A DNA stretch of 64,000 nt, from the NCBI GenBank assembly GCA_044360075.1, contig JBIKLA010000018.1, positions 1-64,000 of the forward strand, read 5' to 3'. The notes under the pieces were generated by a model that was not told where the DNA came from, made no database searches, and saw nothing but the letters and a program-made list of their open reading frames with translations. Of the stretch, positions 1-9,915 are shown piece by piece; within the stretch, counting starts at the first letter, position 1; each line of letters begins with the position of its first letter. A program made the translations under genes and the position numbers. This DNA comes from OMII01 sp947467385. GTDB lineage: Bacteria; Bdellovibrionota_C; UBA2361; OMII01.

Positions 1-65
1 TTTCCTGTCGCTTCTACCTCTTTGAGGATCTTAACGATCTGCTCCTCAGTGTATCTCTTCTTCAT
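1..65 (-). CDS. IS3-family transposase OrfA, N-terminal fragment
   Basis: Only the first 21 codons are visible; the gene continues past the window start. The protein begins MKKRYTEEQIVKILKE, the typical opening of the helix-turn-helix OrfA of IS3-family elements, which binds the terminal repeats and is joined to OrfB by programmed frameshifting. The start is supported by an excellent ribosome binding site, AGGAGG, about six bases upstream. Too short to name the IS subgroup. Confidence 0.8.
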   Translation of the reverse strand, partial: MKKRYTEEQIVKILKEVEATG

Positions 66-127
66 TCGTTCCTCCTGATTAGAGGAAACTCTACATCATT
101 CTGGTACTATTTGGGGGGAGCAGATCA
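1..127 (-). mobile_element. IS3-family insertion sequence, left end (partial)
   Basis: On the minus strand the segment begins TGATCTGCTCCCCCC, opening with the TG that starts IS3-family terminal inverted repeats, and runs about 60 bases to a transposase OrfA start codon. The other end, OrfB and the target duplication lie beyond the window start, so whether the element is intact cannot be judged. The outer boundary at 127 is inferred from the TG and is approximate. Confidence 0.7.
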
Positions 128-150
128 ATTCCAATCACGTGTTTAGATTT

Positions 151-188
151 CCCTCCCTCCCTCCCTCCCTCCCTCCCTCCCTCCCTCC
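151..188. repeat. (CCCT)n tetranucleotide microsatellite
   Basis: There are nine and a half perfect copies of CCCT on the plus strand, so the minus strand carries nine evenly spaced GGG runs. Such a tract can fold as a G-quadruplex and is prone to replication slippage. It lies about 25 bases outside the IS3-family end, in non-coding DNA. Confidence 0.95.
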
Positions 189-868
189 AGCCAACCAATC
201 AACCAACTACGCGGGCGCGCAGGTGACGATGCAGCGGGAATAGGCCCCTCTGCTCAAGTCGCTAAATCGATGCTCGCGATAGGCCGACAATTTTCTTTAC
301 ATCTTTGGGCCGTAATATTCGTTCCATGCTAAACCCCCTCCGGTTTAACTACTTTATCGGGAGGCACTGGTGTGAAATCCTCGGATGGGAGATTGGAGTT
401 TGTCGGCGCGATCCCAGGGGCAATATTTCCATCCAACAACTGAAGGCAGTCAGTAGCACCTACTGCTTCGCGGCCTGACGCTCGCAGGTAGTGTTGTATT
501 GAAGACAACCGACGAGGTCTGGCCAATCACATGACTTGTGGAGCGGGAACTCCCTTCAGGAGTAAAATTTTGATGCCACTGGCACGTAGGTCGTGAAAGC
601 ATTTTTTGAGGCCTTTTGGTCTGAGTATCAGCGGACCCGCAAGCCTAGGAAAATCCAATCTCAGGGTTATACCAGCTGAGATATGGATAGCCGGAGGACT
701 CAGTCGCTATCCATTACATCCTGGAAGAGGAGGTATTACTGGGTACTAAGGGGAATCCAGTAGAGCTATCTCGGGGCTCGTTATATCACGACGAGACAAG
801 AGAATCTCTTCTGGATGTTTCAGCACTCTCTACGACTTCCCCGGGGGGACTCCAAGGGGGACAAATAA
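189..868. other. Non-coding stretch between microsatellite and tRNA repeats
   Basis: No convincing gene is seen here. Short open frames lack ribosome binding sites and recognisable products. One clear structure is a perfect 9-base inverted repeat, ATGGATAGC at 683-691 with GCTATCCAT at 706-714 and a 14-base loop. It is not followed by a T-run on either strand. The region could be decayed mobile DNA, but nothing identifiable remains. Confidence 0.5.
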
Positions 869-1281
869 TGGCGGAGTCGACGGGACTCGAACCCGCCCCT
901 GCTGGTGAGAAAACGCTGCGCTAGCTCGCGTTTTGAGCGGTGTCTTTTTAGTCGTGCTATTACCGACGACCTTCGGTCGTTCGGCGCACGCCTCCTCATC
1001 GCGTGATAAATCACGCGAGAGCTCACAGGTTCGATTTTCGTGGGGATTCGATATTTTTGGCCCTGAAGGGCCAAAAATGGCGGAGCCGACGGGATTCGAA
1101 CCCCACAAAGAGAGAAACGCTGCGCTAGCTCGCGTTTCTCGCGATTTGTTTTAGGCGCCTTTATGCCGTCGCCCCTTCGGGGCTCACTGCTGCGGCGCCT
1201 CCTCTCACGTGACCAAGGTCACGCGAGAGCTCGCGGCTTCGAATTTCGTGCGATTACGGGATTTGGACCTGAAGGTCCAAA
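869..1281 (-). repeat. Two tandem units, each ending in a copy of the tRNA-Asp 3' end
   Basis: Directly downstream of tRNA-Asp, in its direction of transcription, the last roughly 28 bases of the tRNA (T-arm, acceptor strand and CCA) recur twice, with CCA at 1078-1080 and 869-871. Spacing is 204 and 209 bases. Both intervals share further blocks: CTGCGCTAGCTCGCGTT on the plus strand, a T-arm-like segment, a long hairpin over a TCACGCGAGAGCTC core, and a palindrome just after each of the first two CCA ends (TTTGGACC-TTCA-GGTCCAAA; TTTTTGGCCC-TTCA-GGGCCAAAAA). Conservation between units is patchy. The layout resembles the 178-base repeats behind E. coli tyrT, which also contain the tRNA 3' end and give rtT RNA. 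Confidence 0.8.
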
Positions 1282-1580
<299 letters not shown>

Positions 1581-4277
1581 GTGTCTGAATACGATCCAAA
1601 AGCTATCGAGCCCAAGTGGCAGGCCTACTGGGCCAAAAACAGCACCTTTAAGACCGAGGATCGGGGTCGAGAGAAGGTGTACGTGCTCGACATGTTCCCG
1701 TACCCGTCCGGCTCCGGGCTCCACATTGGCCATCCGCTTGGCTACACGGCTACGGATATCTACTCGCGCTATAAGCGCATGAGAGGCTTCGACGTGCTCC
1801 ATCCAATGGGCTGGGACGCCTTTGGGCTGCCGGCTGAGCAGCATGCGGTCAACACGGGCGAGCATCCTGGCTTCATCACAGAGAAGAACTGCAAAAACTT
1901 CCAGCGGCAGATGCAGGAGATCGGCTTCTCGTACGATTGGGATCGCGAGATGGCGACCTGCACCCCTGACTACTATAAGTGGACACAGTGGATCTTCCTG
2001 CGCCTCTACAATTCCTTCTTCGACGAGACGCTGCAGAAGGCGCGACCGATCGAGGAGCTTCCGATACCGGCCGACATCAAGGCTCGCGGTGCGATCGCCG
2101 TGCAGGAGTACCAAGCCGAGCATCGCCTTGCGTACTATGCAAGCGCCACCGTTAACTGGTGCCCTGCGCTTGGGACGGTGCTCGCAAATGAGGAGGTTAT
2201 CGACGGCAGGTCGGAACGCGGCAACCACGAGGTTATCCGGAAGGCGATGAAGCAGTGGATGCTGCGTATCACCAAGTACGCTGAGCGGCTCCTTTCAGAG
2301 CTGAGCGAGATTGATTGGCCGGAAGCCATTAAGGAGCAGCAGCGCAACTGGATCGGCCGTAAAACCGGCACGGAGATTACCTTCACCGTTGCGGGCATCG
2401 GCAGCCCGCTTGCGGCGTTTACAACCCGCCCCGACACCCTCTTCGGAGTGACATTCTTCGTCGTTGCTCCGGAACACCCGCTCGTTGATGAGCTCACGAC
2501 CCCGGAACAGCAGGCCGTAGTCAACGAGTATTGCGAAAACGCCTCCCGCATGAGCGATTTCGACCGGACCTTTGAGACGCGCAAGAAGACGGGCGTCTTT
2601 ACCGGAGGCTATGTCGTTAATCCGGCCACTAGCGAGAGGGTGCCGGTGTACGTCGGCGACTACGTCCTTATCTCGTACGGCACGGGTGCGGTCATGGGCG
2701 TTCCGGCGCACGACGAGCGCGACTTTGAATTCGCAAAGACCATAAATCTCCCTGTTCGTGCCGTGATCGTTCCGGCTGATGGGGATGAGAAGCTAAAGGC
2801 TGAGGTGCGCGAGGGCGGGGTAGTGTGGACCGAGCCCGGAGTGATGCTTCCCTCCTTGGCGCCGGTCGCAGCCGAACTCAAGCTTGAGGGTATCCCTAAT
2901 GCGGCGGCAGGCGAGAAGATTACTTCATGGCTTGAGCAGCGAGGCGTCGGAAGGCGGGTCGTGAACTACAAGCTCCGCGACTGGCTCTTTTCGCGTCAGC
3001 GCTACTGGGGTGAGCCGATACCGATTATTCATTGGGATGACGGGAGCGTCACCGCGCTAAGCGACGCTGAGCTGCCGCTGCTGCTGCCCCAGGTGGCCGA
3101 CTACAAGCCCTCGGACGGCGGCGAGTCGCCTCTGGCGAAGGCAACGGAGTGGCTTGACGTAACCGAACCCGGTACCGGCAAGAAGGGAAGGCGCGAGACG
3201 AACACGATGCCGCAATGGGCAGGTTCGTGCTGGTACTACCTGCGCTTCATCGACCCGAAGGACGAGAAGCAGCCGTGGGATCCCAAGCTTGAGAAGCGCT
3301 GGATGCCTGTCGATCTCTACGTCGGCGGGGCAGAGCACGCGGTGCTTCACCTGCTCTACTCGCGATTTTGGCACAAGGTTCTTTTCGATCTTGGGCACGT
3401 CTCAACCCGCGAGCCGTTCAAGAAGCTCTATAATCAGGGGATGATCCAGTCGCACGCCTTCAAGGATAGCCGCGGTGCGCTGGTGGCGGTTGACCTCGTT
3501 ACTGAGGGCGAGGACGGCGTGGCCAAGCATAAGGACACCGGGGAAAAGCTTGAGCGCATCATCGCGAAGATGTCGAAGTCACTTAAGAACGTGATTAATC
3601 CGGATGAAGTGATTGGGCAGTATGGAGCAGACACGCTCCGCACCTACCTGATGTTTATGGGTCCGCTCGATGCCGGGCGCCCGTGGGACTCTAAGGCGAT
3701 CACCGGCAACGCCCGGTTCCTGCGCCGGGCATTCCAGCTCGTGACGGGCGGCAAGGACGCAGGCTTTAGGGATGTTGTGCCCCTCGAGGCTGAGCCCGTT
3801 GAGGTGCGCAAAGGAATTAACAAGGCGGTCAAGAAGATCATCGATGATATCGAGGCCCTGCACTTGAATACGCCCATCTCGACCCTTATGGAGCTCCTCA
3901 ACACCATCGGCGACAAGCCGGTGTCGAAGGAGACCCTTGAGAAGTTTACCCTTGTGCTCTCGCCCTTTGCGCCACACCTCTCCGAGGAGCTGTGGGAGAG
4001 GCTTGGTAATCAGGCCCCAGCGAGTAACGCCACGTGGCCGACTTTTGACCCCGCTTTTGTGGTTGATGACGTTGTGACGGTTGTTATCCAGATCTTGGGC
4101 AAGAAGCGTGCGACGGTGGATGTTGCCCCGTCAATCGATGAGGATGGCCTCAAGGCTGCAGTCATGGCCGCGATGGTGGGTACCCAGTACGTGATTTCGC
4201 CCGACGACCGCTTCATCACGGTGTTCAACCCAGGCACCAAGGTGCCGCGGCTGGTGAACGTGATAACGAAGGGCTAG
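1581..4277 (+). CDS. leuS: Leucyl-tRNA synthetase
   Basis: Class Ia aminoacyl-tRNA synthetase that activates leucine with ATP and charges tRNA-Leu in the cytoplasm. The 898-residue length is somewhat above the bacterial norm of about 860. The HIGH signature is at residues 48-51 (context SGLHIGHPLGY) and the KMSKS loop at 663-667, with the CP1 editing domain between them (region with FTTRPDTLFG and GAVMGVPAHDERD). The GTG start follows TAAGGAG at a good distance. It is monocistronic, and its stop is 10 bases from that of the convergent MBOAT gene. Confidence 0.98.
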   Translation: MSEYDPKAIEPKWQAYWAKNSTFKTEDRGREKVYVLDMFPYPSGSGLHIGHPLGYTATDIYSRYKRMRGFDVLHPMGWDAFGLPAEQHAVNTGEHPGFITEKNCKNFQRQMQEIGFSYDWDREMATCTPDYYKWTQWIFLRLYNSFFDETLQKARPIEELPIPADIKARGAIAVQEYQAEHRLAYYASATVNWCPALGTVLANEEVIDGRSERGNHEVIRKAMKQWMLRITKYAERLLSELSEIDWPEAIKEQQRNWIGRKTGTEITFTVAGIGSPLAAFTTRPDTLFGVTFFVVAPEHPLVDELTTPEQQAVVNEYCENASRMSDFDRTFETRKKTGVFTGGYVVNPATSERVPVYVGDYVLISYGTGAVMGVPAHDERDFEFAKTINLPVRAVIVPADGDEKLKAEVREGGVVWTEPGVMLPSLAPVAAELKLEGIPNAAAGEKITSWLEQRGVGRRVVNYKLRDWLFSRQRYWGEPIPIIHWDDGSVTALSDAELPLLLPQVADYKPSDGGESPLAKATEWLDVTEPGTGKKGRRETNTMPQWAGSCWYYLRFIDPKDEKQPWDPKLEKRWMPVDLYVGGAEHAVLHLLYSRFWHKVLFDLGHVSTREPFKKLYNQGMIQSHAFKDSRGALVAVDLVTEGEDGVAKHKDTGEKLERIIAKMSKSLKNVINPDEVIGQYGADTLRTYLMFMGPLDAGRPWDSKAITGNARFLRRAFQLVTGGKDAGFRDVVPLEAEPVEVRKGINKAVKKIIDDIEALHLNTPISTLMELLNTIGDKPVSKETLEKFTLVLSPFAPHLSEELWERLGNQAPASNATWPTFDPAFVVDDVVTVVIQILGKKRATVDVAPSIDEDGLKAAVMAAMVGTQYVISPDDRFITVFNPGTKVPRLVNVITKG

Positions 4278-4287
4278 GCGCCCGTCG

Positions 4288-5709
4288 CTAGAACTGGAAG
4301 TAGATAAAGTCGCTCGGATTTGGGCTCGCTGCCACGAGAATACACGCCGCTGAGGCGAGCACAAAACCGATGCTGAGCGGAGTTCCGAAGCGCTTCCATA
4401 TCTCCCGCGCCGTCTCCCGCTGTGGCACCACGTGCTCAAGCCAGGTCTCGATCCACAGCGGAAGAGAGTAGATAAAGACCGACAGGAAGAAGTAGCGCGG
4501 AAGCGAGGCTGGGACGTCCGTCTCCGCGAAGGGGCTCAGCGTAAGGTACATGACGAGCTGAGAGAGCTTGTGCTCCCGGAAGAGGAGCCAGCCGATATTC
4601 GTCAGGGCGAACATGAAGGCGACGCGCAGTGGAACGAGCGCAGATGCCTGAGAGATTCGGGCAGGGACGATCTTCGAGAAAAGGTGAAAGATTACCATGA
4701 GGGTGCCGTGGTAGGCGCCCCACAGCACAAAGTTCCAGCTTGCGCCGTGCCACAGGCCGCTGATGCCGAAGACAATCATGAAGCACAGGTAGAGCCTCAG
4801 CGGGCCTGCGCGGGAGGGGCCGAGGAGCGGGATGAAGAGGTAGTCCTTAAACCACTGGTTAAGCGAGATGTGCCAGCGCCTCCAGAAATCGGCTGGCGAC
4901 CGGGCGATGTAGGGGTTGTTGAAATTCACCATGAGCTCGACCCCAAGCAGCTTTGCGCTGCCGCGCGCGATGTCGGAGTAGGCCGAGAAGTCAGCATAAA
5001 TCTGGATGCAGAAGGCAAACACGCCAGACCACACGAGCCAGAAGCTTGGATAGTGAATCGAGAAGGCCTCATTGGCGATGAGGGCGACGTTGTCGGCGAT
5101 AACGAGCTTCTGGATAAAGCCCCAGCCGATCAGCACAAGGCCCGAGCGGACCTGTTCAAGGGTGAGCTGGCGCTTCTGGGTAAGCTGGGGGAGGAGAGCG
5201 GTCGAGCGCTCGATTGGGCCGGCCACGAGCTGCGGAAAAAACGCGATATAATTCGCGTAGTGGAGCAGGCTTTTGCACGGCTCCCGGCTCCCGCGGTACA
5301 CGTCGATAATGTAGCCGATGCTCTGGAAAGTGTAGAAGGAGATTCCGGCAGGCAGGAAGATAGAGAGCGTAGGGGGGCTCCACGAAAGGCCAGCGATGCT
5401 CAGCAACGCACTGAAGTTATCGGCAAAGAAGGAGGCGTACTTAAAGGTTCCGAGCAGCGCCAGGTTAAATCCGAGGCTGATGATAAGCATGAGCTTGCGG
5501 CGATCCTTGGATCGCGCGATCGCCTGCCCGAGGTAAAAGTCCATGAAGGTGGAGGCGATGAGAAGAGTGACGAACCAGGGATGAATCCAGCCGTAGAATA
5601 TGTAGCTGCCGATCAGTAGCAGCCACGACTGGCCGCGCTCGCTGAGGCACCAGTAGAGCGTGACGAAGCAGGTGAGAAAGATAAGGAACTCAATGCTATG
5701 AAAGATCAT
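4288..5709 (-). CDS. MBOAT-family O-acyltransferase (AlgI/DltB type)
   Basis: A 473-residue multi-spanning membrane protein beginning MIFHSIEFLIFL, typical of AlgI/DltB-like acyltransferases. The family signature GLWHGASWNF, with the catalytic histidine, and the upstream PADFWRRWHISL block are both present. These proteins pass acyl groups, usually acetyl, across the inner membrane to extracytoplasmic polysaccharide. The gene overlaps the upstream SGNH-like gene by 4 bases (ATGA), so the two are co-translated and probably act as a transfer pair. The acceptor glycan is unknown because no polysaccharide cluster adjoins it. Confidence 0.92.
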   Translation of the reverse strand: MIFHSIEFLIFLTCFVTLYWCLSERGQSWLLLIGSYIFYGWIHPWFVTLLIASTFMDFYLGQAIARSKDRRKLMLIISLGFNLALLGTFKYASFFADNFSALLSIAGLSWSPPTLSIFLPAGISFYTFQSIGYIIDVYRGSREPCKSLLHYANYIAFFPQLVAGPIERSTALLPQLTQKRQLTLEQVRSGLVLIGWGFIQKLVIADNVALIANEAFSIHYPSFWLVWSGVFAFCIQIYADFSAYSDIARGSAKLLGVELMVNFNNPYIARSPADFWRRWHISLNQWFKDYLFIPLLGPSRAGPLRLYLCFMIVFGISGLWHGASWNFVLWGAYHGTLMVIFHLFSKIVPARISQASALVPLRVAFMFALTNIGWLLFREHKLSQLVMYLTLSPFAETDVPASLPRYFFLSVFIYSLPLWIETWLEHVVPQRETAREIWKRFGTPLSIGFVLASAACILVAASPNPSDFIYFQF

Positions 5710-6719
5710 TGCTTGGAATCCTTGATGTACTTCCTGTAAAACATCTCTGTGTACTGGCTTCTCTTGACAACGTGATCGTCGGATGGAGTTCCGTAGTAGT
5801 CGTCGGTAACCTCCGTGTCTCCGCTTTCGTCGATGTAGCAGACGTTGTTGCGGTCGAAGTAGGCTTTGAGCTCGCGCTTGTAGTCAATGAACGTGGGCTC
5901 GTCTTCGCGCCGCAGCTTTGGTGCGCGCCTGATGCGGAAGAAGCACACGTTGAGGTTGTTTTCCTTGGCCACCTGCACCATAGGCTCAAGGAAAGACTTG
6001 CCAAGCGCCGCGGAGAACTCTTCAGTCGAGGTCATCGGCACGTCGCGCGGGCGGAAATCTTGGTCGTGAACTACGTCGAATGCTGGTCGGCGGCCGACTG
6101 TCTTGAGGTAGCCGTTGATCTCCTCGCGCGTCTTCTCGTAGGGCGCAAAGCTTGAGAGCTGCATCACCATTTTTGAGAAGGCCTGGCGGGCTGGCTCCTG
6201 GATCTCGCTGCGTCCATAGAAGCGGCGGATGCGGTCGATTACTTTCTCCAGAAAGGTCTCGCTCTTTCTGCGGATGAGGCGATCGTAGACCGGCTCGTAG
6301 AAGGTCAGCTCCGTCTCGATAAACTCGGCGTCTTTCGGGGGAACCTGGAACTCTGTCACGGTCAGCTGCTCGTCCGTGAAAAAAATGAAGACCTTTTTGG
6401 GCGTAATGTTGGCGGCGGCGACGAAGTTCTTGAGCCAGATGTACCACGTGGCGATAAAGCTCGGCCCGGCAGCGACACGGTAGGCCTTCTCCCCGGAGAG
6501 GCCGGAGAGGTACTTGGCATCGATGCGCGACTCGCACATCGAGTTCCCGATAAACACGTAGTCGGGCTGCATCTCCTCCATCTCCTTGATTGGCAGGTCA
6601 TAGAATGCCTTTGTGCGGGTGTTCACCATGAAGGGGAGCGCAAGCGCCAGTGCGAGGACCGCGACGCAGCTCATCAGCAGAAAGAGCGGGTAGCGGCTGG
6701 AGTGGGTTGGAGAGTTCAT
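5706..6719 (-). CDS. Membrane-anchored SGNH-like protein, MBOAT partner
   Basis: A 337-residue protein with an N-terminal signal anchor (about residues 9-31) and an extracytoplasmic domain. The GNSM block (Ser60, in FIGNSMCESRID) and the late Asp-x-His (Asp314, His316, in PSDDHVV) match the nucleophile and acid/base positions of SGNH hydrolases such as AlgJ, AlgX and DltD, which take acyl groups from an MBOAT partner. The frame extends to a TTG at 6815. The ATG at 6719 is chosen because it places the anchor at the N-terminus, though its ribosome site is weak. Function is inferred from motifs and the 4-base overlap with the MBOAT gene. Confidence 0.75.
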   Translation of the reverse strand: MNSPTHSSRYPLFLLMSCVAVLALALALPFMVNTRTKAFYDLPIKEMEEMQPDYVFIGNSMCESRIDAKYLSGLSGEKAYRVAAGPSFIATWYIWLKNFVAAANITPKKVFIFFTDEQLTVTEFQVPPKDAEFIETELTFYEPVYDRLIRRKSETFLEKVIDRIRRFYGRSEIQEPARQAFSKMVMQLSSFAPYEKTREEINGYLKTVGRRPAFDVVHDQDFRPRDVPMTSTEEFSAALGKSFLEPMVQVAKENNLNVCFFRIRRAPKLRREDEPTFIDYKRELKAYFDRNNVCYIDESGDTEVTDDYYGTPSDDHVVKRSQYTEMFYRKYIKDSKQ

Positions 6720-6877
6720 GACGCAGTGTTGCTGGCTGAAAGGTCGCACGAAAATAAGCCTACAGATTGGACTCTCTATTTTGGGGGCGCTTTCGGGGTT
6801 GCCGCAACTGCGCAAAGCAACAACGAACGACCGCCCGGTAAAACGGAGTTATCGCGTTCTCTTTAGATGATCGGAAG

Positions 6878-8521
6878 CTAGAAGGAGATGCTTTGGACGA
6901 AGAGCCGCGAGCCTAGTCGCGTGGCCCGAACAACAACTTTTTTGCCGGATTCCGCAGGAATATCTACGGTTCCCCTGGCTCCCGAAGCGGCATGAACGAG
7001 GTTTAATTTTGAACCAGCCGATACGTAGGCGCGCAGCACCTGGGCGTTCTGGGGCAGGCTCCTCCAGCTCCTGGTGTCCGCCACCTCGGTAAGCACGTTG
7101 TAGACGGCCACCGCCGAGCCCGCCAGCAGGCCTCCATGCTTGCTCGCCAGGGCGGACGCTGCGCCCTTAATAGAGGCGCGCACGATTTGCCTAATGATCA
7201 TCGGAACGATCGACTCACGGTAGGCCTTGACCGCAAGCGCGTCCATCGCGCAGATCGTTTCGGTGCTGCCGAGCGGCTGTCCGCCTTGCGAAATCGAGAG
7301 GGGGTGTACCGGCGCTACCGATGCCTTGTAAATCGGTATCGCGATCATCGTCAGGCCCGGGGCGCTCTTGATCGGGATTGGGAGCGGGAATGCCACGGCG
7401 GTCTTGCCGGGGATAATGCCGTCCTCAAACAGCACCACCGCCTCTGAGCGGCCCGTGTGGGGCGTCTTACCTGCGCGAAACGGCCCGGGGAAGCGCTTCC
7501 TAAAGGCTTCGATGTCGTCGGTCATGTCGAGGTCGAGTGCGAGCCGCGCTACGTCGCGCTGAATGACGGAATTTTTCGGGGCGATCTCAAGCGCCTTCTT
7601 GTAGTCGATGTAGGCGTCGTTCGGCTCGCCCATGAGCTCGTGCACGACGGCCGACATGTAGAAGGTGTAGGCGTTCTGGAACGAGTTCTTCACCTGTGCC
7701 GCAACCGCCTTGGTGCTGCCGAGCATCGCGTCGATCTTATTCGAGAACGGCGAGGTCGAGAAGTCGCGCGAACGAGCCTCCTCTTCGGCATCGGCAAGCT
7801 CTTCCTCGTGCGCCTTGAGCGCCGCTACCTGCGCAGCATTTGCCCGCCGCACCTCGACTCCAGCGTCTTCGAGGTTGCCCTTCATGAGGTAGTTGAGCGC
7901 CTGATAGTGGTAGGCAAGCACCCGCTCGAAGGGAGGCGGCTGATACGGGATGAGGTTGTCGTTAACGACGAGGGACGCGGCGTGCGTGGCCATGTCGCTT
8001 ATGCTGATGTACGCGCGCTCGTCGAACTCCTCGATCTCGTCAAGGGCCTCCCCAAGCTGTTCCAGGCTAAAGTCGGTTTCGCTCTGCAGTTGCGCGAGGC
8101 GCCCCCGCTCGCAGTAGGCGAGGGTGTTGTCCCATCCTTCAACCTCGTCGCTCAGCGCGCTCTGCACGTTGATTGTCTGGCCGGCGCCCATCGCCTTGAG
8201 CAGCTGCGGCACCTTCGAGTCAACGCCCACTATCTCTACCTTCTGCTTGCCGGGCTGAGCCTGCTGCTGCTTGCCGGTAGCCTCGGAGGGGCCGCCCAGA
8301 AACGTCGATACGCTGTCAGCTGCGACGCCGAGCCCGGTTCCCGTGGCATTCATGGCCGTGTTAAGGGCCGAGACGCTGCTGTTGGCGGCATTTTTAATTC
8401 CGGGAGAGCTCGTCAGGTTCTCCACATGAGAGCAGGCACCGAGCAGGGGCAAGCATGCCGCCAGGGGCAGAAGGCAAGTCCATCCTCGGCATGTCGTTGT
8501 TGCTTTTGCGTTGTTCTGCAT
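6878..8521 (-). CDS. COG3014-type outer-membrane lipoprotein with TPR-like repeats
   Basis: A 547-residue lipoprotein: the signal peptide ends in the lipobox LLGAC, with Cys30 as lipidation site. The central region (FDERAYISISDMATHAAS, then FERVLAYHYQALNYLMKG and the helix pairs after it) matches COG3014, a family of poorly understood TPR-containing envelope proteins. A helix-pair segment around DAYIDYKKALEIAPKN is a clear TPR. The start at 8521 has GGAGAG six bases upstream; earlier in-frame starts would bury the signal peptide. The cargo or partner is not known. Confidence 0.8.
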   Translation of the reverse strand: MQNNAKATTTCRGWTCLLPLAACLPLLGACSHVENLTSSPGIKNAANSSVSALNTAMNATGTGLGVAADSVSTFLGGPSEATGKQQQAQPGKQKVEIVGVDSKVPQLLKAMGAGQTINVQSALSDEVEGWDNTLAYCERGRLAQLQSETDFSLEQLGEALDEIEEFDERAYISISDMATHAASLVVNDNLIPYQPPPFERVLAYHYQALNYLMKGNLEDAGVEVRRANAAQVAALKAHEEELADAEEEARSRDFSTSPFSNKIDAMLGSTKAVAAQVKNSFQNAYTFYMSAVVHELMGEPNDAYIDYKKALEIAPKNSVIQRDVARLALDLDMTDDIEAFRKRFPGPFRAGKTPHTGRSEAVVLFEDGIIPGKTAVAFPLPIPIKSAPGLTMIAIPIYKASVAPVHPLSISQGGQPLGSTETICAMDALAVKAYRESIVPMIIRQIVRASIKGAASALASKHGGLLAGSAVAVYNVLTEVADTRSWRSLPQNAQVLRAYVSAGSKLNLVHAASGARGTVDIPAESGKKVVVRATRLGSRLFVQSISF

Positions 8522-8734
8522 CGCTCTCTCCGGTTTTTTGCGCATGGGCTTCCGCCCGAATCCGGCGCGTGGAGGCCACCCGATAGAGATGTCGTTGCAC
8601 CCAGCACGGATCCGCTGGCGCCCCCTTTGGCGCAAGCATGTTGCCTCACCTACGGGGCTTACAAGCCCATAGTCTCTGGGGGCATGACGGAAGCGCCCCT
8701 GCCAGCGGGGCGGAGGGTGTTTTATGAGACGGCG

Positions 8735-9304
8735 TTAGGCCGGGGCGATCGCCTGCATGGCGAGGATGCAGTTTGCCGCATGCTGCTCAAGCGGGATGCC
8801 GAGCTCCTCAGCGCCAAGCCGGATATCGTCACGGTTACACCCACGCGCGAAGGCCTTGTCCTTCATCTTCTTCATGACCGACTTCACCTCGAGGTTGTGA
8901 ATCGACTTGTCTGGGCGCACGAGCACGCTCGCCGTGATGAGGCCGGAGAGCTCATCAACCGCGAAGAGCGTCTTGTCCAGAAGGGTAACTCGCGGCACGC
9001 CGGAGTAGAGCGCATGGCCCATGATCGCCGTGCGAAGCTCCGCCGGATACCCGAGCTCGCCCAAGATGGTGTTGCCCTTAAACGGGTGCCCATCGGGGCT
9101 CACTGGCTCTGGATACATCTCATAGTCAAAGTCATGTAGCAGCCCGGTTATGCCCCATAGCTCGGCGTCCGTTCCGTGGCCCCCCTGTGCAAAGTGGCCG
9201 GCATACCACCGCATGCATGCCTCAACCCCCAGGGCATGTCCCAGCAGGCTCGGGCCTTTTGTGTACTCTTGCAGCAGCGCTAGCGCCTCGTCTCTTGTCT
9301 TCAT
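8735..9304 (-). CDS. HD-domain phosphohydrolase (HDIG type)
   Basis: A 189-residue cytoplasmic protein with an HD fold. His23, the HD pair in GLLHDFDYE, the next histidine motif GHPFKG, and IMGHALYSG supply metal-ligand candidates in the usual order. The family hydrolyses phosphate esters of nucleotides or related compounds; the substrate cannot be told from sequence. It ends just 9 bases after the start side of the following unknown gene, suggesting co-transcription with 9314-9847. Confidence 0.85.
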   Translation of the reverse strand: MKTRDEALALLQEYTKGPSLLGHALGVEACMRWYAGHFAQGGHGTDAELWGITGLLHDFDYEMYPEPVSPDGHPFKGNTILGELGYPAELRTAIMGHALYSGVPRVTLLDKTLFAVDELSGLITASVLVRPDKSIHNLEVKSVMKKMKDKAFARGCNRDDIRLGAEELGIPLEQHAANCILAMQAIAPA

Positions 9305-9313
9305 GTGCTGCTG

Positions 9314-9847
9314 CTATGTCCGAGAGGGCTCGATGGGGTTCGCCGTCTCGCTCGTCGAGAAGACGTCGAGCAGCTTGAGGAGGTTTTGGAGCTGGATACG
9401 CTTCTCGATCTCCGATGCCGGGACGGTGGTATTGAACTGCTTGTCACCATCACGCACCGAGATGACGAGGTACGAAGCGTCGGGCTTCGGTGCCGAGACG
9501 GGCGGCATGGTGAAGACGTCCGACTCTCGCACGAGCTGCAGGGCGCGCGCGGTGTTCGATCGGTCCTGGTTCTCGGTCAGCGAGCGTGCCGGGAGGATCC
9601 AGGTGAGGGTGGGCGGTGGGGTCGGGCGGCCAATGAGCTGGATGGTCACGCTGAGCTTCACGTTGGCCAGGGCTGAGGGATCGGAGGGCACGGTCTGCTC
9701 AAGTATCGGCGCGGTTGCCGTGTACCACCTGTTAAAGTCGACTGCGAGGTCGCTTGGCAGCGGCTTGCTCGTCAGGTTGAACACAACGACGGCGAGAAGG
9801 GCCACGGCTGCCGTGAACAGTGCCTGGTTTGAGATCAGCTTTCGCAT
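9314..9847 (-). CDS. Conserved-looking single-pass membrane protein, unknown function
   Basis: A 177-residue protein with one N-terminal membrane segment (about residues 7-26) and an extracytoplasmic remainder of mixed beta/coil character. I recognise no family. It begins ATG, lies 68 bases from the nucleotidyltransferase gene upstream, and is followed after 9 bases by the HD-domain gene on the same strand. Its codon use resembles that of its neighbours and it is likely a real gene. Confidence 0.7.
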   Translation of the reverse strand: MRKLISNQALFTAAVALLAVVVFNLTSKPLPSDLAVDFNRWYTATAPILEQTVPSDPSALANVKLSVTIQLIGRPTPPPTLTWILPARSLTENQDRSNTARALQLVRESDVFTMPPVSAPKPDASYLVISVRDGDKQFNTTVPASEIEKRIQLQNLLKLLDVFSTSETANPIEPSRT

Positions 9848-9915
9848 AGAGGGGCCTAAGGATAGTAGCGTACCCAGGAATGGTCAAATGCCAAGATCTG
9901 TGTGAGGACGGGGGG

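Noticed and set aside
830..1108. 84- and 92-codon frames on the minus strand across the tRNA repeats, which could be compared with the small Tpr protein of E. coli tyrT
   Set aside because: No ribosome site, composition driven by the repeats, and two overlapping frames are equally open. Kept as a repeat feature only.
4432..5619. 395-codon plus-strand frame
   Set aside because: Antisense to the MBOAT gene; highly charged shadow translation with no family features.
7457..9139. 560-codon plus-strand frame
   Set aside because: Antisense to a lipoprotein with a clear lipobox and to an HD-domain gene; long antisense frames are common in GC-rich DNA.
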